Below are positions 55,465 to 63,978 of a DNA stretch of 64,000 nt, piece after piece. The DNA comes from Streptomyces phaeolivaceus. GTDB taxonomy: Bacteria > Actinomycetota > Actinomycetes > Streptomycetales > Streptomycetaceae. Position 1 is the first letter of the stretch. Each line of letters starts with the position of its first letter. The position numbers and the translations under genes were made by a program. A model generated the notes under the pieces. It saw nothing but the letters and a program-made list of their open reading frames with translations. It was not told the origin of the DNA and did not search any database. The stretch is taken from NCBI RefSeq assembly GCF_009184865.1, contig NZ_CP045096.1, positions 1,798,001 to 1,862,000 of the forward strand. The letters run 5' to 3'.

Positions 55465-55767
55465 TCATTGAGGGGCGGTGGTCGGGTGACGGGTGGGAGC
55501 CGGTGGTCCCGGGCGGGCGTCGAGCGCGGTGAGCGCGTCGCGCAGCCCCCGGTGTACATCCTCGTACACCTCCACATGGCCGTCGGTCGCGAGGTGGTCG
55601 GCGTCGGCCAGCCGGTCGAGGGCGGTGTCGACCTCGGGGTGGCCGGTGGCGGCGCGGGGCACGTGCAGCGGGGCCGGTGCGGCGGGGTCGTCCTCGGGCC
55701 CGACAACCGTCGCAGCCGCGTCCTCCGTCTCCTCCACCACTGTGACCTCGGGCAAAGAGTCGCTCAT
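55465..55767 (-). CDS. Small acidic hypothetical protein
   Basis: A 100-residue protein. Acidic, Ala/Pro-rich N-terminal half, then a helical core (HPEVDTALDRLADADHLATDGHVEVYEDVHRGLRDALTAL, split around residue 60) and a Pro-rich tail. No known domain. It lies directly upstream of tlyA on the same strand with 55 bases between, and 42 bases from the divergent SCP2 gene. Conserved in this position in Streptomyces, from memory. Function unknown. Confidence 0.65.
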   Translation of the reverse strand: MSDSLPEVTVVEETEDAAATVVGPEDDPAAPAPLHVPRAATGHPEVDTALDRLADADHLATDGHVEVYEDVHRGLRDALTALDARPGPPAPTRHPTTAPQ

Positions 55768-55809
55768 GCCCAGACGCTACCGCGAAGCTCTGGGGTACCG
55801 TCGGTCGCG

Positions 55810-56157
55810 ATGGCAACGATTGAGGAGTGCCGAGCCGCACTCGAAAAGCTCTCGGACAACATGGCGGGCGCCGATGGACAGGTGCGCGAGGCGACGGCTC
55901 TGGACCGTTCGGTGAGCTGCCACATCAAGGATCTCGACGTCACCTTCGTGGGCCGGATGCGCGAGGGCCGGATCGAGGTGCACGACACCCTTGAGGGCCC
56001 GCCCACCGAGAAGGCCCAGATCCGGCTGGCCATGACCGGCGACGATCTGGTGGCCCTCGTCGGCGGCGAGCTGAACTTCGCCAAGGCCTGGGGTGCGGGC
56101 CGGGTGAAGCTGGAGGCGGGCTTCCGCGACCTCCTCCAGCTCAGGAAGCTTCTGTAG
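55810..56157 (+). CDS. SCP2 sterol-binding-domain protein
   Basis: A 115-residue protein comprising a single SCP2-type fold: TFVGRMREGRIEVHDTLEGPP followed by RLAMTGDDLVALVGGELNFAKAWGAGRVKLE. This fold binds lipids or hydrophobic ligands; the ligand is unknown in Streptomyces. Its end overlaps the convergent siderophore ATPase gene by 17 bases. The divergent promoter region of only 42 bases is shared with the small acidic protein gene. Confidence 0.85.
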   Translation: MATIEECRAALEKLSDNMAGADGQVREATALDRSVSCHIKDLDVTFVGRMREGRIEVHDTLEGPPTEKAQIRLAMTGDDLVALVGGELNFAKAWGAGRVKLEAGFRDLLQLRKLL

Positions 56158-57052
56158 CCCCCACTTTCGCCTCAGCCCCCACCTTCACGTCGGCCCCCAC
56201 CTTCGCGACGCCGGTCCGCGCCTTGCGGGCCGCCGGTACCACCAGCGGTGTGCCCGTCTCCGGGTCGTCGATGACCTGGCAGCGCAGCCCGAAGACCTCC
56301 TCGACCAGCTCGGCCGTGACGATCTCGGAGGGGGCGCCCTCGGCGATCACCGCACCGCCGCGCAGGGCGATGAGATGGGTGGCGTACCGGGCGGCGTGGT
56401 TGAGGTCGTGCAGCACCGCGACCAGCGTGCGGCCCCGCTCCTCGTGGAGTTCGGCGCACAGGTCGAGGACGTCGATCTGGTGCTGGATGTCGAGGAAGGT
56501 GGTCGGCTCGTCGAGCAGCAGCAGCGGGGTCTGCTGGGCGAGTGCCATGGCGATCCAGACGCGCTGGCGCTGACCGCCGGACAGCTCGTCGACGTAACGG
56601 TCGGCCAGTTCGGCGACCCCGGTCGACTCCATCGACTCCCGGACGATCCGCTCGTCCTCGGTGGACCACTGCCGCAGCAGCCCCTGGTGCGGGTACCGGC
56701 CGCGGCCCACGAGGTCGCCGACGGTGATCCCGTCGGGCGCGATCGACGACTGCGGCAGCAGCCCGAGCGTCCGGGCGACCTTCTTCGCGGGCATCGACTG
56801 GATGACGTTCCCGTCGAGCAGCACCCGCCCCTGGGACGGCTTCAGCATCCGGGACAGGGCGCGCAGCAGCGTGGACTTGCCGCAGGCGTTGGGGCCGACG
56901 ATCACGGTGAACGAGTTGTCGGGTATCTCCACCGACAGCTGCTCGGCGATGACCCGCTGGTCATAGGCGAGGGTGACGTTCTCGGCGGACAGACGGTTCA
57001 CAGTGCTCCTCTTGTCGTTCATGTGCGCCGACGCGCTGTCGTTCTGGTTCAT
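56141..57052 (-). CDS. Iron-siderophore ABC importer ATPase
   Basis: A 303-residue FecE/FepC-like ATPase. Walker A GPNACGKST near 44, signature LSGGQRQRVWIAMAL, Walker B LLLLDEPTTFLD and H-loop VLHDLNH. The C-terminal tail repeats VGADVKVGAEAKVGA. ATG 57052 overlaps the permease stop (ATGA). Third gene of a permease-permease-ATPase operon behind an iron box. The 3' end overlaps the SCP2 gene by 17 bases. Confidence 0.93.
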   Translation of the reverse strand: MNQNDSASAHMNDKRSTVNRLSAENVTLAYDQRVIAEQLSVEIPDNSFTVIVGPNACGKSTLLRALSRMLKPSQGRVLLDGNVIQSMPAKKVARTLGLLPQSSIAPDGITVGDLVGRGRYPHQGLLRQWSTEDERIVRESMESTGVAELADRYVDELSGGQRQRVWIAMALAQQTPLLLLDEPTTFLDIQHQIDVLDLCAELHEERGRTLVAVLHDLNHAARYATHLIALRGGAVIAEGAPSEIVTAELVEEVFGLRCQVIDDPETGTPLVVPAARKARTGVAKVGADVKVGAEAKVGATEAS

Positions 57053-58152
57053 ATCCGCCCGGCCTTCCGCTCCGTGACCAGCAGCCACAACAGATAGACG
57101 CCACCGAGCACCCCGGTGACGACGCCGACGGGCAGCTGGTCGGCCCCGAAGGCCCGCTGCGAGGCCCAGTCGGCGACGATCAGCAGGGTCGCTCCCATGC
57201 ACAGGGAGGGGACCAGGTTGGGGCCGGGCGAGCGGGTGAGCCGCTTGGCGAGCTGGGGCGCGGTGAGGGCGACGAAGCCGACCGGTCCGGCGGCGGCGGT
57301 GGCCCCGGCGGTGAGCAGCACGGCCGACACCATCAGCAGCAGCCGTACCTGCTCCACGCTCACCCCGAGGGCGTACGACACATCGTCACCCATCTCCATC
57401 ATCCGCAGCCCGCGCGCGTTGCCGAGCACCAACGGCACGAGGATCGCGCACATGACCAGCAGCGGCCAGACCTGGTCCCAGTCACGGCCGTTGAGGGATC
57501 CCGTCATCCACACGACCGCGCGGGCCGCGTCGACGAGGTCGGCCTTGGTGATCAGATAGCCGTTGACCGCCGTGACGATCGCGGAGACACCGATGCCGAC
57601 CAGCACGAGCCGATAGCCGTGCACGCCCCGCTTCCAGGCCAGTACATAGATCGCGAGGCCGGTGACCAGGCCGCCGACGAGCGCTCCCACGGCCACCTCG
57701 TTGGCGTCGCCGGAGAACAGCACGATGACGACCAGCGCGCCGACGGTGGCGCCCTGCGAGAGGCCGAGCACGTCCGGACTGCCCAGCGGATTGCGGGAGA
57801 TGGACTGGAACAGCGCCCCGCCGAGCCCGAGCGAGGCCCCGACGAGCAGCCCGACCAGGACGCGCGGCAGCCGCAGTTCGTTGACGATGAGCTCCTGGCC
57901 AGCCTCGCCGTTGCCGAGGAGCGTCCTCAGTACGTCGCCGGCCGGGATCGGGAAGTCGCCGGTGCCGATCAGTACGACACTCGCGGTCAGCGCCGCGACC
58001 AGCAGCAGGGCGACGACGACGGACGCCCGCGCGTCCAGCCGGACCGACAGCCCGCCGGGCGTACGCACCGCGCGATCGCGCGCACCGGGCACGCCCATGG
58101 CCCGCGCCCTCCCGGCGATACTCGCCTTCTCCCTCGTGACCTGTGTCTTCAC
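57049..58152 (-). CDS. Iron-siderophore ABC permease (FecCD family)
   Basis: A 367-residue permease with about nine or ten TM helices. Conserved LRLPRVLVGLLVGASLGLGGALFQSISRNPLGSPDVLG, split, and GGVYLLWLLVTERKAG at the end. GTG 58152 overlaps the upstream permease stop (GTGA). It pairs with the other permease to form the heterodimeric channel of a BtuCD-type importer. Confidence 0.92.
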   Translation of the reverse strand: MKTQVTREKASIAGRARAMGVPGARDRAVRTPGGLSVRLDARASVVVALLLVAALTASVVLIGTGDFPIPAGDVLRTLLGNGEAGQELIVNELRLPRVLVGLLVGASLGLGGALFQSISRNPLGSPDVLGLSQGATVGALVVIVLFSGDANEVAVGALVGGLVTGLAIYVLAWKRGVHGYRLVLVGIGVSAIVTAVNGYLITKADLVDAARAVVWMTGSLNGRDWDQVWPLLVMCAILVPLVLGNARGLRMMEMGDDVSYALGVSVEQVRLLLMVSAVLLTAGATAAAGPVGFVALTAPQLAKRLTRSPGPNLVPSLCMGATLLIVADWASQRAFGADQLPVGVVTGVLGGVYLLWLLVTERKAGRI

Positions 58153-59192
58153 AGCTGCGTCGTCCTCCGCCGTCGTACGAGAAAGATGAACACCGGCCCG
58201 CCGAGGATCGCGGTGACGATGCCGACCTGGAGTTCGGCGGGCCGGGCCACCATGCGGCCGAGGACATCGGCGCCGAGCAGCAGCACGGGCGAGAGGACGG
58301 TCGCGTACGGCAGGATCCAGCGCAGGTCGGGCCCGGTGAAGGACCGTACGACGTGCGGGACCATCAGCCCGACGAAGACGATGGGTCCGCAGGCGGCGGT
58401 CGCGGCGCCGCACAGCACGGTGGCGGCGGCCATGGAGAGCGCCCGGGTGCGGTTGAGGTTGGCGCCGAGGGCGCGGGCGGTGTCGTCGCCCATGGCCATC
58501 GCGTTCAGCGGCCGGGCGAGCAGCAGCGCGACGACCGTGCCGACGGCGAGGAACGGCAGTACCTGGGTGATGGTCCCGTCGGTGGCCGAGGCGAGCGAAC
58601 CGACCGTCCAGAAGCGCATCTTGGACAGCGCCGCGTCATCCATGATCATCACAGCCTGGAGATAGCCGTAGAGGGCGGCGCTGATCGCCGTGCCCGCGAG
58701 CGCGAGCCGCACCGGCGTCGCGCCCCGGCTGCCGCCGAGGAACCAGACCAGCGCCCCGACCGCGGCGGCCCCCGCGAACGCGAACCACACATAACCGCTG
58801 AGCGAGGTGACACCGAAGTAGGTGATGGCGGTGACCACGGCCGCGGACGCCCCCGCGTTGATGCCGAGCAGTCCCGGGTCGGCCAGTGGGTTGCGGGTGA
58901 GCGCCTGGAGCACGGCACCGGCCAGTCCGAGCGCGGCCCCCGCGAGCAGTCCGAGGAGCGTCCGCGAGATCCGCTCCCCGACCACGGCGTCGCCGTACGT
59001 CCCCGTGTCCTCGAACAGACCGTGCCAGACCTGCTCCGGCGACAGCTCTTTCGCACCGATCGCGATACTCGCCAGGGCGACGAGGACGAGGATCAGGAGG
59101 GACACGAGGAGCCCTGCGGCTCGTATCGCCCGGCGGTTCGGGGGCGCGGGGGCGGTCTCCGCGCTCGGTTCAGGAGGACTGTCGACCAACAC
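58149..59192 (-). CDS. Iron-siderophore ABC permease (FecCD family)
   Basis: A 347-residue permease. Conserved ISRTLLGLLAGAALGLAGAVLQALTRNPLADPGLLGINAGA, split, and PAELQVGIVTAILGGPVFIFLVRR. First gene of the importer operon. GTG 59192 begins only five bases from the iron box and lacks an SD sequence, suggesting a leaderless transcript. No substrate-binding lipoprotein is encoded here; it must be supplied from elsewhere. Confidence 0.9.
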   Translation of the reverse strand: MLVDSPPEPSAETAPAPPNRRAIRAAGLLVSLLILVLVALASIAIGAKELSPEQVWHGLFEDTGTYGDAVVGERISRTLLGLLAGAALGLAGAVLQALTRNPLADPGLLGINAGASAAVVTAITYFGVTSLSGYVWFAFAGAAAVGALVWFLGGSRGATPVRLALAGTAISAALYGYLQAVMIMDDAALSKMRFWTVGSLASATDGTITQVLPFLAVGTVVALLLARPLNAMAMGDDTARALGANLNRTRALSMAAATVLCGAATAACGPIVFVGLMVPHVVRSFTGPDLRWILPYATVLSPVLLLGADVLGRMVARPAELQVGIVTAILGGPVFIFLVRRRRTTQL

Positions 59193-59196
59193 CCGG

Positions 59197-59215
59197 TTAG
59201 GTTAGCCTATCCTCT
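59197..59215. promoter_or_regulatory. Iron box (DmdR/IdeR-type operator)
   Basis: TTAGGTTAGCCTATCCTCT matches the 19-bp iron box consensus TTAGGTTAGGCTAACCTAA at 15 of 19 positions. It sits just upstream of the first permease gene, so expression should rise under iron starvation. Confidence 0.8.
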
Positions 59216-59317
59216 ACTTTTCACTCGATCGCGTCCGCGAACACCACACAGGCGTACGGCCCGTGCGAGCCCTACATGAACGTACGGCCCGTACGGGCTC
59301 CGGGGCACCGGCCGCCC

Positions 59318-60382
59318 TCACAACCCCAGCCGGGCCAGCGCCTTCCCCCCGTCCAGCTCACACACACCTTCGCCGGCCGCCGTCCAGGCCGCCGCGCACA
59401 GTGCACGCAGGCCGTCCAGGGCGCCGCCCTCGCCGTCCAGTTCGAGCCTCCCCCACTCTCGGCTTCGCCCGAGCGGGGGGACCCCCGTCGCGCCCGCCGT
59501 CGCCGTCCAGCCGCCGCAGCGGAAGCCCGCGCCCGCCTCGACGACCTCCGGCTGCCCGGTGAGCATGCCCCGCAGATCGGCGTCGACATACGTCGGCCGG
59601 TGCTGCGGGGGCGCGGCCAGCAGCTGTGCGCCGTCGGTCACGCCGGTCAGGACGAGCAGCGAGTCGACCTCGCCGTTGAACGCGCCCTCGATGTCGGTGT
59701 CCAGCCGGTCCCCGACCACCAACGGCCGCTCGGCGCCCGTCCGCAGGATCGTCTCCCGGTGCATCGGCGGCAGCGGCTTGCCCGCCACCTGCGGCTCGGC
59801 CCCGGTCGCGATCCGGACCACCTGCACCGCCGCACCGTTGCCGGGCGCGATACCCCGCGCGCTGGGGATCGTCAGATCGGTGTTGGAGGCGTACCAGGGC
59901 ACCCCGCGCGCGATGGCGTAGCTGGCCTCCGCGAACCGCCCCCAGGGCAGGTCGGGGCCGCCGTAGCCCTGCACCACGGCCGCCGGGTCGTCGTCGGCCG
60001 ACTCGACCGGATCCAGGCCCCGCTCGCGCAGCGCCACCCGCAGTCCCTCACCGCCGATGACCAGCACCCGGGCGCCGGCGGGCAGCTGCTCGCTGATCAG
60101 CCGGGCCACGGCCTGCGCCGAGGTGATGACGTCACCGGCCTCGGTCGGTATGCCGAGCGCCGTGAGATGCGCGGCCACCGTGTCGGGTGTCCGCAGCGCG
60201 TTGTTCGTGACGTACGCGAGGTGCATTCCGCCGGCGCGCGCCGTGCCCAGGGACTCCACCGCGTACGCGATGGCGCTTCCGCCCGCGTACACCACCCCGT
60301 CCAGATCGAGCAGCGCCGTGTCGTACGCCTCGCTCAGGGCCTGCCCACTGCCGTCGGGCCGCGTCCTGACTGCCTGGCTCAT
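59318..60382 (-). CDS. HAD-IIA sugar/nucleotide phosphatase, with in-frame repeat insertion
   Basis: A 354-residue NagD-like protein. Motif I TALLDLDGVVYAG (D26, D28), motif II VTNNALRT, motif III-type AGKP and motif IV VGDRLDTDIEGAFN. The cap belongs to the IIA class. Near residue 305-318 the protein reads GATGVPPLGRSREWG, encoded by a copy of a dispersed streptomycete hairpin repeat (59447-59497), after which the C-terminal LELDGEGGALDGLRALCAAAW resumes. Frame is kept. Likely dephosphorylates sugar phosphates or nucleotides; substrate unknown. The insertion lies after the catalytic core, so activity may persist. Confidence 0.85.
   Translation of the reverse strand: MSQAVRTRPDGSGQALSEAYDTALLDLDGVVYAGGSAIAYAVESLGTARAGGMHLAYVTNNALRTPDTVAAHLTALGIPTEAGDVITSAQAVARLISEQLPAGARVLVIGGEGLRVALRERGLDPVESADDDPAAVVQGYGGPDLPWGRFAEASYAIARGVPWYASNTDLTIPSARGIAPGNGAAVQVVRIATGAEPQVAGKPLPPMHRETILRTGAERPLVVGDRLDTDIEGAFNGEVDSLLVLTGVTDGAQLLAAPPQHRPTYVDADLRGMLTGQPEVVEAGAGFRCGGWTATAGATGVPPLGRSREWGRLELDGEGGALDGLRALCAAAWTAAGEGVCELDGGKALARLGL
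59447..59497. repeat. Dispersed Streptomyces hairpin repeat inside the HAD gene
   Basis: The stretch CTCCCCCACTCTCGGCTTCG and then CCCGAGCGGGGGGACCCCC resembles a short interspersed repeat that I recall as very common between genes in Streptomyces. It includes a CTCGG-CTTCGC-CCGAG stem (59458-59473) and complementary C- and G-runs. Here it lies inside a coding sequence and adds about 12 residues. Confidence 0.65.
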
Positions 60383-60515
60383 CGCGCTCCGCTCCTCGTT
60401 CGGTCCATCGTCCGATCGGTCGCCCCGGGTCGGCCGGCCGGCCGGTGGGTCAACAATCGGTTAGGTCGCTTTCTCCGATCATCCCTCACACAGCCGACAC
60501 CCCTACGATGCATCA

Positions 60516-61808
60516 ATGAACTACGCAGGTCCCGCGGAGGAGATCCCGGCGCGCAGCGGCCTCGAACTGACCCCGTTCCGGGGGCTTCGCTACGACCCCG
60601 ACCGGGTCGGCAGCCTGGCCGCCGTGACATCACCGCCGTACGACGTCGTCGTGCGGCCGGACGGTCTGCTCCACCTCGAATCCGCTGATCCGCACAACAT
60701 CGTCCGCCTGATTCTCCCCCAGGCCGGAACACCCGCCGCACGCGACGAACTGGCGGCCGACACCTTGCGCCGCTGGCTCGCCGACGGCGTCCTCGCCCCC
60801 GACGCGGAGCCCGGCCTCTACGTCTACGAGCAGGCGGACGACACCATCGTCCAACGCGGTCTCATAGGCGCGCTGCGCCTGTCGGACCCTTCCGCCGGTG
60901 TGGTCCTCCCCCACGAGGACGTCATCCCCCATGTGATCGCGGATCGCGCGGCCCTGATGCGCGCCACCTCCACCAACATGGAGCCCCTGCTCCTCACCTA
61001 CCGGGGCAACGGCGCCACGGCCGGCGCGACCGCCGTGGTCGAACGCACCACGCGACGCGCCCCCCTCTTCCGTACCACCACGGAGGACGGTTTCCGCCAC
61101 CGCCTCTGGGCGGTCACCGACCCGGCCGATCTCACCGAGATCCAGTCGGACCTGGCCCAGCACCAGGCCCTGATAGCCGACGGCCACCACCGCTGGGCCA
61201 CCTACCTCCGGCTCCGCACCGAACACCCGTCCCCCAGCCCCTGGGACTACGGCCTGGTCCTCCTGGTGGACACCGCCCGCTACCCGCTGCGCGTCCGCGC
61301 GATCCACCGCCTGCTGCACCGACTCCCGGTCCGCGAGGCCCTCGCAGCCCTGGACGGCCGGTTCCGCGTCCGCGCCCTGGACGTCCCGCTCACCGAGGCC
61401 CTCGCGGCCCTGGCGGACGCGGCAGCCGCCGGAAACGCCTTCCTCCTCGCGGGCGACGGCGCCTTCCATCTGGTCGACCGCCCGGATCCGGACCTCCTCG
61501 CCCGTACGATCCCCGCCGACCGCCCGGCCGCCTGGCGCACCCTGGACGCGACCGTCCTGCACGCGGCCCTCCTCGACCACGTCTGGCACATCCCCGAGGA
61601 CTCCCCGGCCCACATCGCCTACATCCACGACACGGCCGCCACCGTCGAGAAGGCCGAACGCGACGGCGGCACGGCCGTCCTCATGCACCCGGTCCGCGAG
61701 GAGGTCGTACGCGACCTCGCCCGCCAGGGCGTCACCATGCCCCGCAAGTCCACGTCGTTCGGCCCGAAGCCGGCGTCGGGGCTGGTGCTGCGCGCCCTGG
61801 AACTCTGA
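60516..61808 (+). CDS. DUF1015 family protein
   Basis: A 430-residue protein. N-terminal LELTPFRGLRYDPDRVGSLAAVTSPPYDVV, the central ALIADGHHRWATYLRLR near 220 and the C-terminal TSFGPKPASGLVLRALEL are the DUF1015 signatures. The ADGHHR motif suggests a metal or phosphate site; no enzyme activity is established. In other bacteria the family is linked to serine/sugar-phosphate metabolism, but this is weak. ATG 60516. Divergent from the HAD phosphatase gene by 133 bases. Confidence 0.88.
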   Translation: MNYAGPAEEIPARSGLELTPFRGLRYDPDRVGSLAAVTSPPYDVVVRPDGLLHLESADPHNIVRLILPQAGTPAARDELAADTLRRWLADGVLAPDAEPGLYVYEQADDTIVQRGLIGALRLSDPSAGVVLPHEDVIPHVIADRAALMRATSTNMEPLLLTYRGNGATAGATAVVERTTRRAPLFRTTTEDGFRHRLWAVTDPADLTEIQSDLAQHQALIADGHHRWATYLRLRTEHPSPSPWDYGLVLLVDTARYPLRVRAIHRLLHRLPVREALAALDGRFRVRALDVPLTEALAALADAAAAGNAFLLAGDGAFHLVDRPDPDLLARTIPADRPAAWRTLDATVLHAALLDHVWHIPEDSPAHIAYIHDTAATVEKAERDGGTAVLMHPVREEVVRDLARQGVTMPRKSTSFGPKPASGLVLRALEL

Positions 61809-61825
61809 GACCACCCGACATACGA

Positions 61826-61859
61826 AAGGGCGGGACCCCGCGTACGGGATCCCGCCCTT
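61826..61859. terminator. Bidirectional hairpin terminator
   Basis: 15-bp stem with one mismatch and a CGTA loop between the DUF1015 gene (plus) and the TPR gene (minus). Confidence 0.75.
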
Positions 61860-61875
61860 CATCGTCCGCCGAACG

Positions 61876-63978
61876 TCAGTCCTTGCCGTCCACGACGTCC
61901 TTGACGTCCTCCACGTCTTCGCCGTCCACGTCTTCGGCGTCCAGGTCTTCGGCGTCCGTGGCGTCCGCTACGGCTGACACGGACTGCGGTGCCTCGTCGG
62001 TGTCGTGCCCGCTCTCGTCCTCGCCGAGGGCGTCGACGAACTCGACCCCGTCCATCTCCGCGAGCCGGTCCGACGCGTCCGTGCTGCCGTCCTTGTCGGC
62101 CTCGACGGCCTTGGCGAACCACTCGCGCGCCTCGCCCTCACGCCCGGCCGCGAGCAGCGCGTCGGCGTACGCGTACCGCAGACGCGCGGTCCACGGCTGT
62201 ACGGAGTTCGAAGCCAGCTCCGGGCTCTGCAGGGTCACGATGGCCGCGTCGAGCTGGTCCATGTCACGCCGGGCCCCGGCGGCCACGAGCCGCATCTCGA
62301 CCTGACCGGCCTTGTCCAGCTTGTGCACCTCGGGCGCCCCGGCCATGTCGAGCGCCTTCTCGGGCCGCCCGAGACCACGCTCGCAGTCGGCCATGACGGG
62401 CCACAGGTCGACGTTGCCGGTCATCCGCCGGGCCGCCCGGAACTCGGCGAGCGCCTCGCTGTACTTCTGGTTCGCGTACGCGGCGAAGCCGGCCGCCTCC
62501 CGTACGGCGGCGACACGCGACGCCAGCCGCAGGGCCACCCGCGAGTACGCGTAGGCGCTCTCGGGCTCCTCGTCGATGAGCCGGGCGACCATCACCAGGT
62601 TCTTGGCGACCTCCTCGGCCAGCCCCTTGGGCAGGCTCAGCAGCTCCTGGCGTACGTCCTTGTCGATCTCGTCGCCCGTGACGTCCTCGGGGATCGGCAG
62701 CCGCTTGATCGGCTCCCGGTCCCGGTCACGCTCGTCACGGAACCCGCCGCCGCGACGGTCGTCACGCCGGTCGTCGCCCCGACGGTCGTCCCGGCCACGG
62801 AAACCACCGGTGGGTCGGCCGCCACGGTCGTCGCGACGGGGCCCGCGGCTCCGGTCGTCCCGGCCGCGATCGTCCCGCCCACGGAAGCCGCCGGAGCGCT
62901 CGCCGCCACGGCTGTCGTCACGCCGGAAGCCACCGCCGCCACCGCGCTGCTCACCACGGTTGTCGTCTCGGCGGAAGCCGCCACGGTCGTCGTCACGACG
63001 GAACGGGGGCCGCTCGCCCTCACGACGGACGGGGCGCTCGTCACGACGGTCGTCCCGCCGATCGTCCCTGCGGTCGTCGCGGCGGAAGGCCGGGCGGTCC
63101 CCGTCCCGGCGGTCGTCGCGCCGGAACGGCGGACGCCCACCACGGTCGTCGCCACGCCGGTCGTCACGTCCGCGATCGTCACGCCCACGGAAGCCACCGG
63201 GGCGCTCGCCGCCACGGTCGTCGCGACGATCGTCGCGGCGGAAGCCGCCACGGTCGTCGTCACGACGGAAGGGGGGACGGTCGCCCTCGCGACGGTCGGG
63301 TCGGTCGTCGCGACGGAACCCACGGTCCCGGTCACGGTCGTCCCGTCCACGGAATCCACCACGGTCACCGCTGTCGCGCCGGTCGTCACGTCGGTCGTCG
63401 CGACGGAACGCCGGACGGTCATCGCGACGGGGGTAGCCCCCACGGTCGTCGCCACGACGCTCGCCACCTCGGTCGTCACGCCGGTCGTCACGGCGGTCGT
63501 CACGGCGGTCGTCGCGGCGGAAGGCCGGCCGGTCGCCGTCCCGCCGGAAGCCTCGGTCGCGATCGCGGTCGTCACGACGGGGACCGGCACCACCGGGACC
63601 CGCACCTCCGGGACGCTCGTCGCGCCGGAACGCGGGGCGAGGCCCACGTTCGCCGTCGCGGCGGTCGTCCCGTCCACGGAATCCACCGGCGCCACCGCCG
63701 CCGCGCTGGTCACCACGGTTGTCGTCACGCCGGAAGCCACCACGGTCGCCACGGTCATCGCGACGATCGTCGCGACGGAAGCCCCCGCGGTCGTCACCAC
63801 GACGGTCATCACCACGACGGTCGTCGGTACGGCGGTCGTCCCGCCGGCCGTAGCCACCACGGTCGTTGTCGCGTCGGTCGTTGTCCCGGCGCGGTCCACC
63901 GCGATAGCCGCCACGGTCACCACTGTCCCGTCGCCGCTGGTCGCGCTCCGGTCGATCGTCGGGAGAGTTGGTGGACAT
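61876..63978 (-). CDS. TPR protein with giant Arg/Asp/Gly polyampholyte N-terminus
   Basis: A 700-residue protein. Residues 1-415 are an almost pure repeat of RRDDR, RDDRRDDR, GGFRRDD and FRGRDD units, with about equal Arg and Asp and regularly spaced Gly/Phe/Pro: a disordered polyampholyte resembling RGG/FG RNA-binding regions. Residues 420-640 are a helical TPR-like domain (AAVREAAGFAAYANQKYSEALAEFRAARR; PWTARLRYAYADALLAAGREGEAREWFAKAV). Residues 640-700 are a strongly acidic tail (EDLDAEDVDGEDVEDVKD). ATG 63978 has AGGAG 9 bases upstream. The repeat DNA keeps other frames open, but those are shadows. Possible RNA-binding or condensate-forming scaffold. Function unknown. Confidence 0.85.
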   Translation of the reverse strand: MSTNSPDDRPERDQRRRDSGDRGGYRGGPRRDNDRRDNDRGGYGRRDDRRTDDRRGDDRRGDDRGGFRRDDRRDDRGDRGGFRRDDNRGDQRGGGGAGGFRGRDDRRDGERGPRPAFRRDERPGGAGPGGAGPRRDDRDRDRGFRRDGDRPAFRRDDRRDDRRDDRRDDRGGERRGDDRGGYPRRDDRPAFRRDDRRDDRRDSGDRGGFRGRDDRDRDRGFRRDDRPDRREGDRPPFRRDDDRGGFRRDDRRDDRGGERPGGFRGRDDRGRDDRRGDDRGGRPPFRRDDRRDGDRPAFRRDDRRDDRRDDRRDERPVRREGERPPFRRDDDRGGFRRDDNRGEQRGGGGGFRRDDSRGGERSGGFRGRDDRGRDDRSRGPRRDDRGGRPTGGFRGRDDRRGDDRRDDRRGGGFRDERDRDREPIKRLPIPEDVTGDEIDKDVRQELLSLPKGLAEEVAKNLVMVARLIDEEPESAYAYSRVALRLASRVAAVREAAGFAAYANQKYSEALAEFRAARRMTGNVDLWPVMADCERGLGRPEKALDMAGAPEVHKLDKAGQVEMRLVAAGARRDMDQLDAAIVTLQSPELASNSVQPWTARLRYAYADALLAAGREGEAREWFAKAVEADKDGSTDASDRLAEMDGVEFVDALGEDESGHDTDEAPQSVSAVADATDAEDLDAEDVDGEDVEDVKDVVDGKD

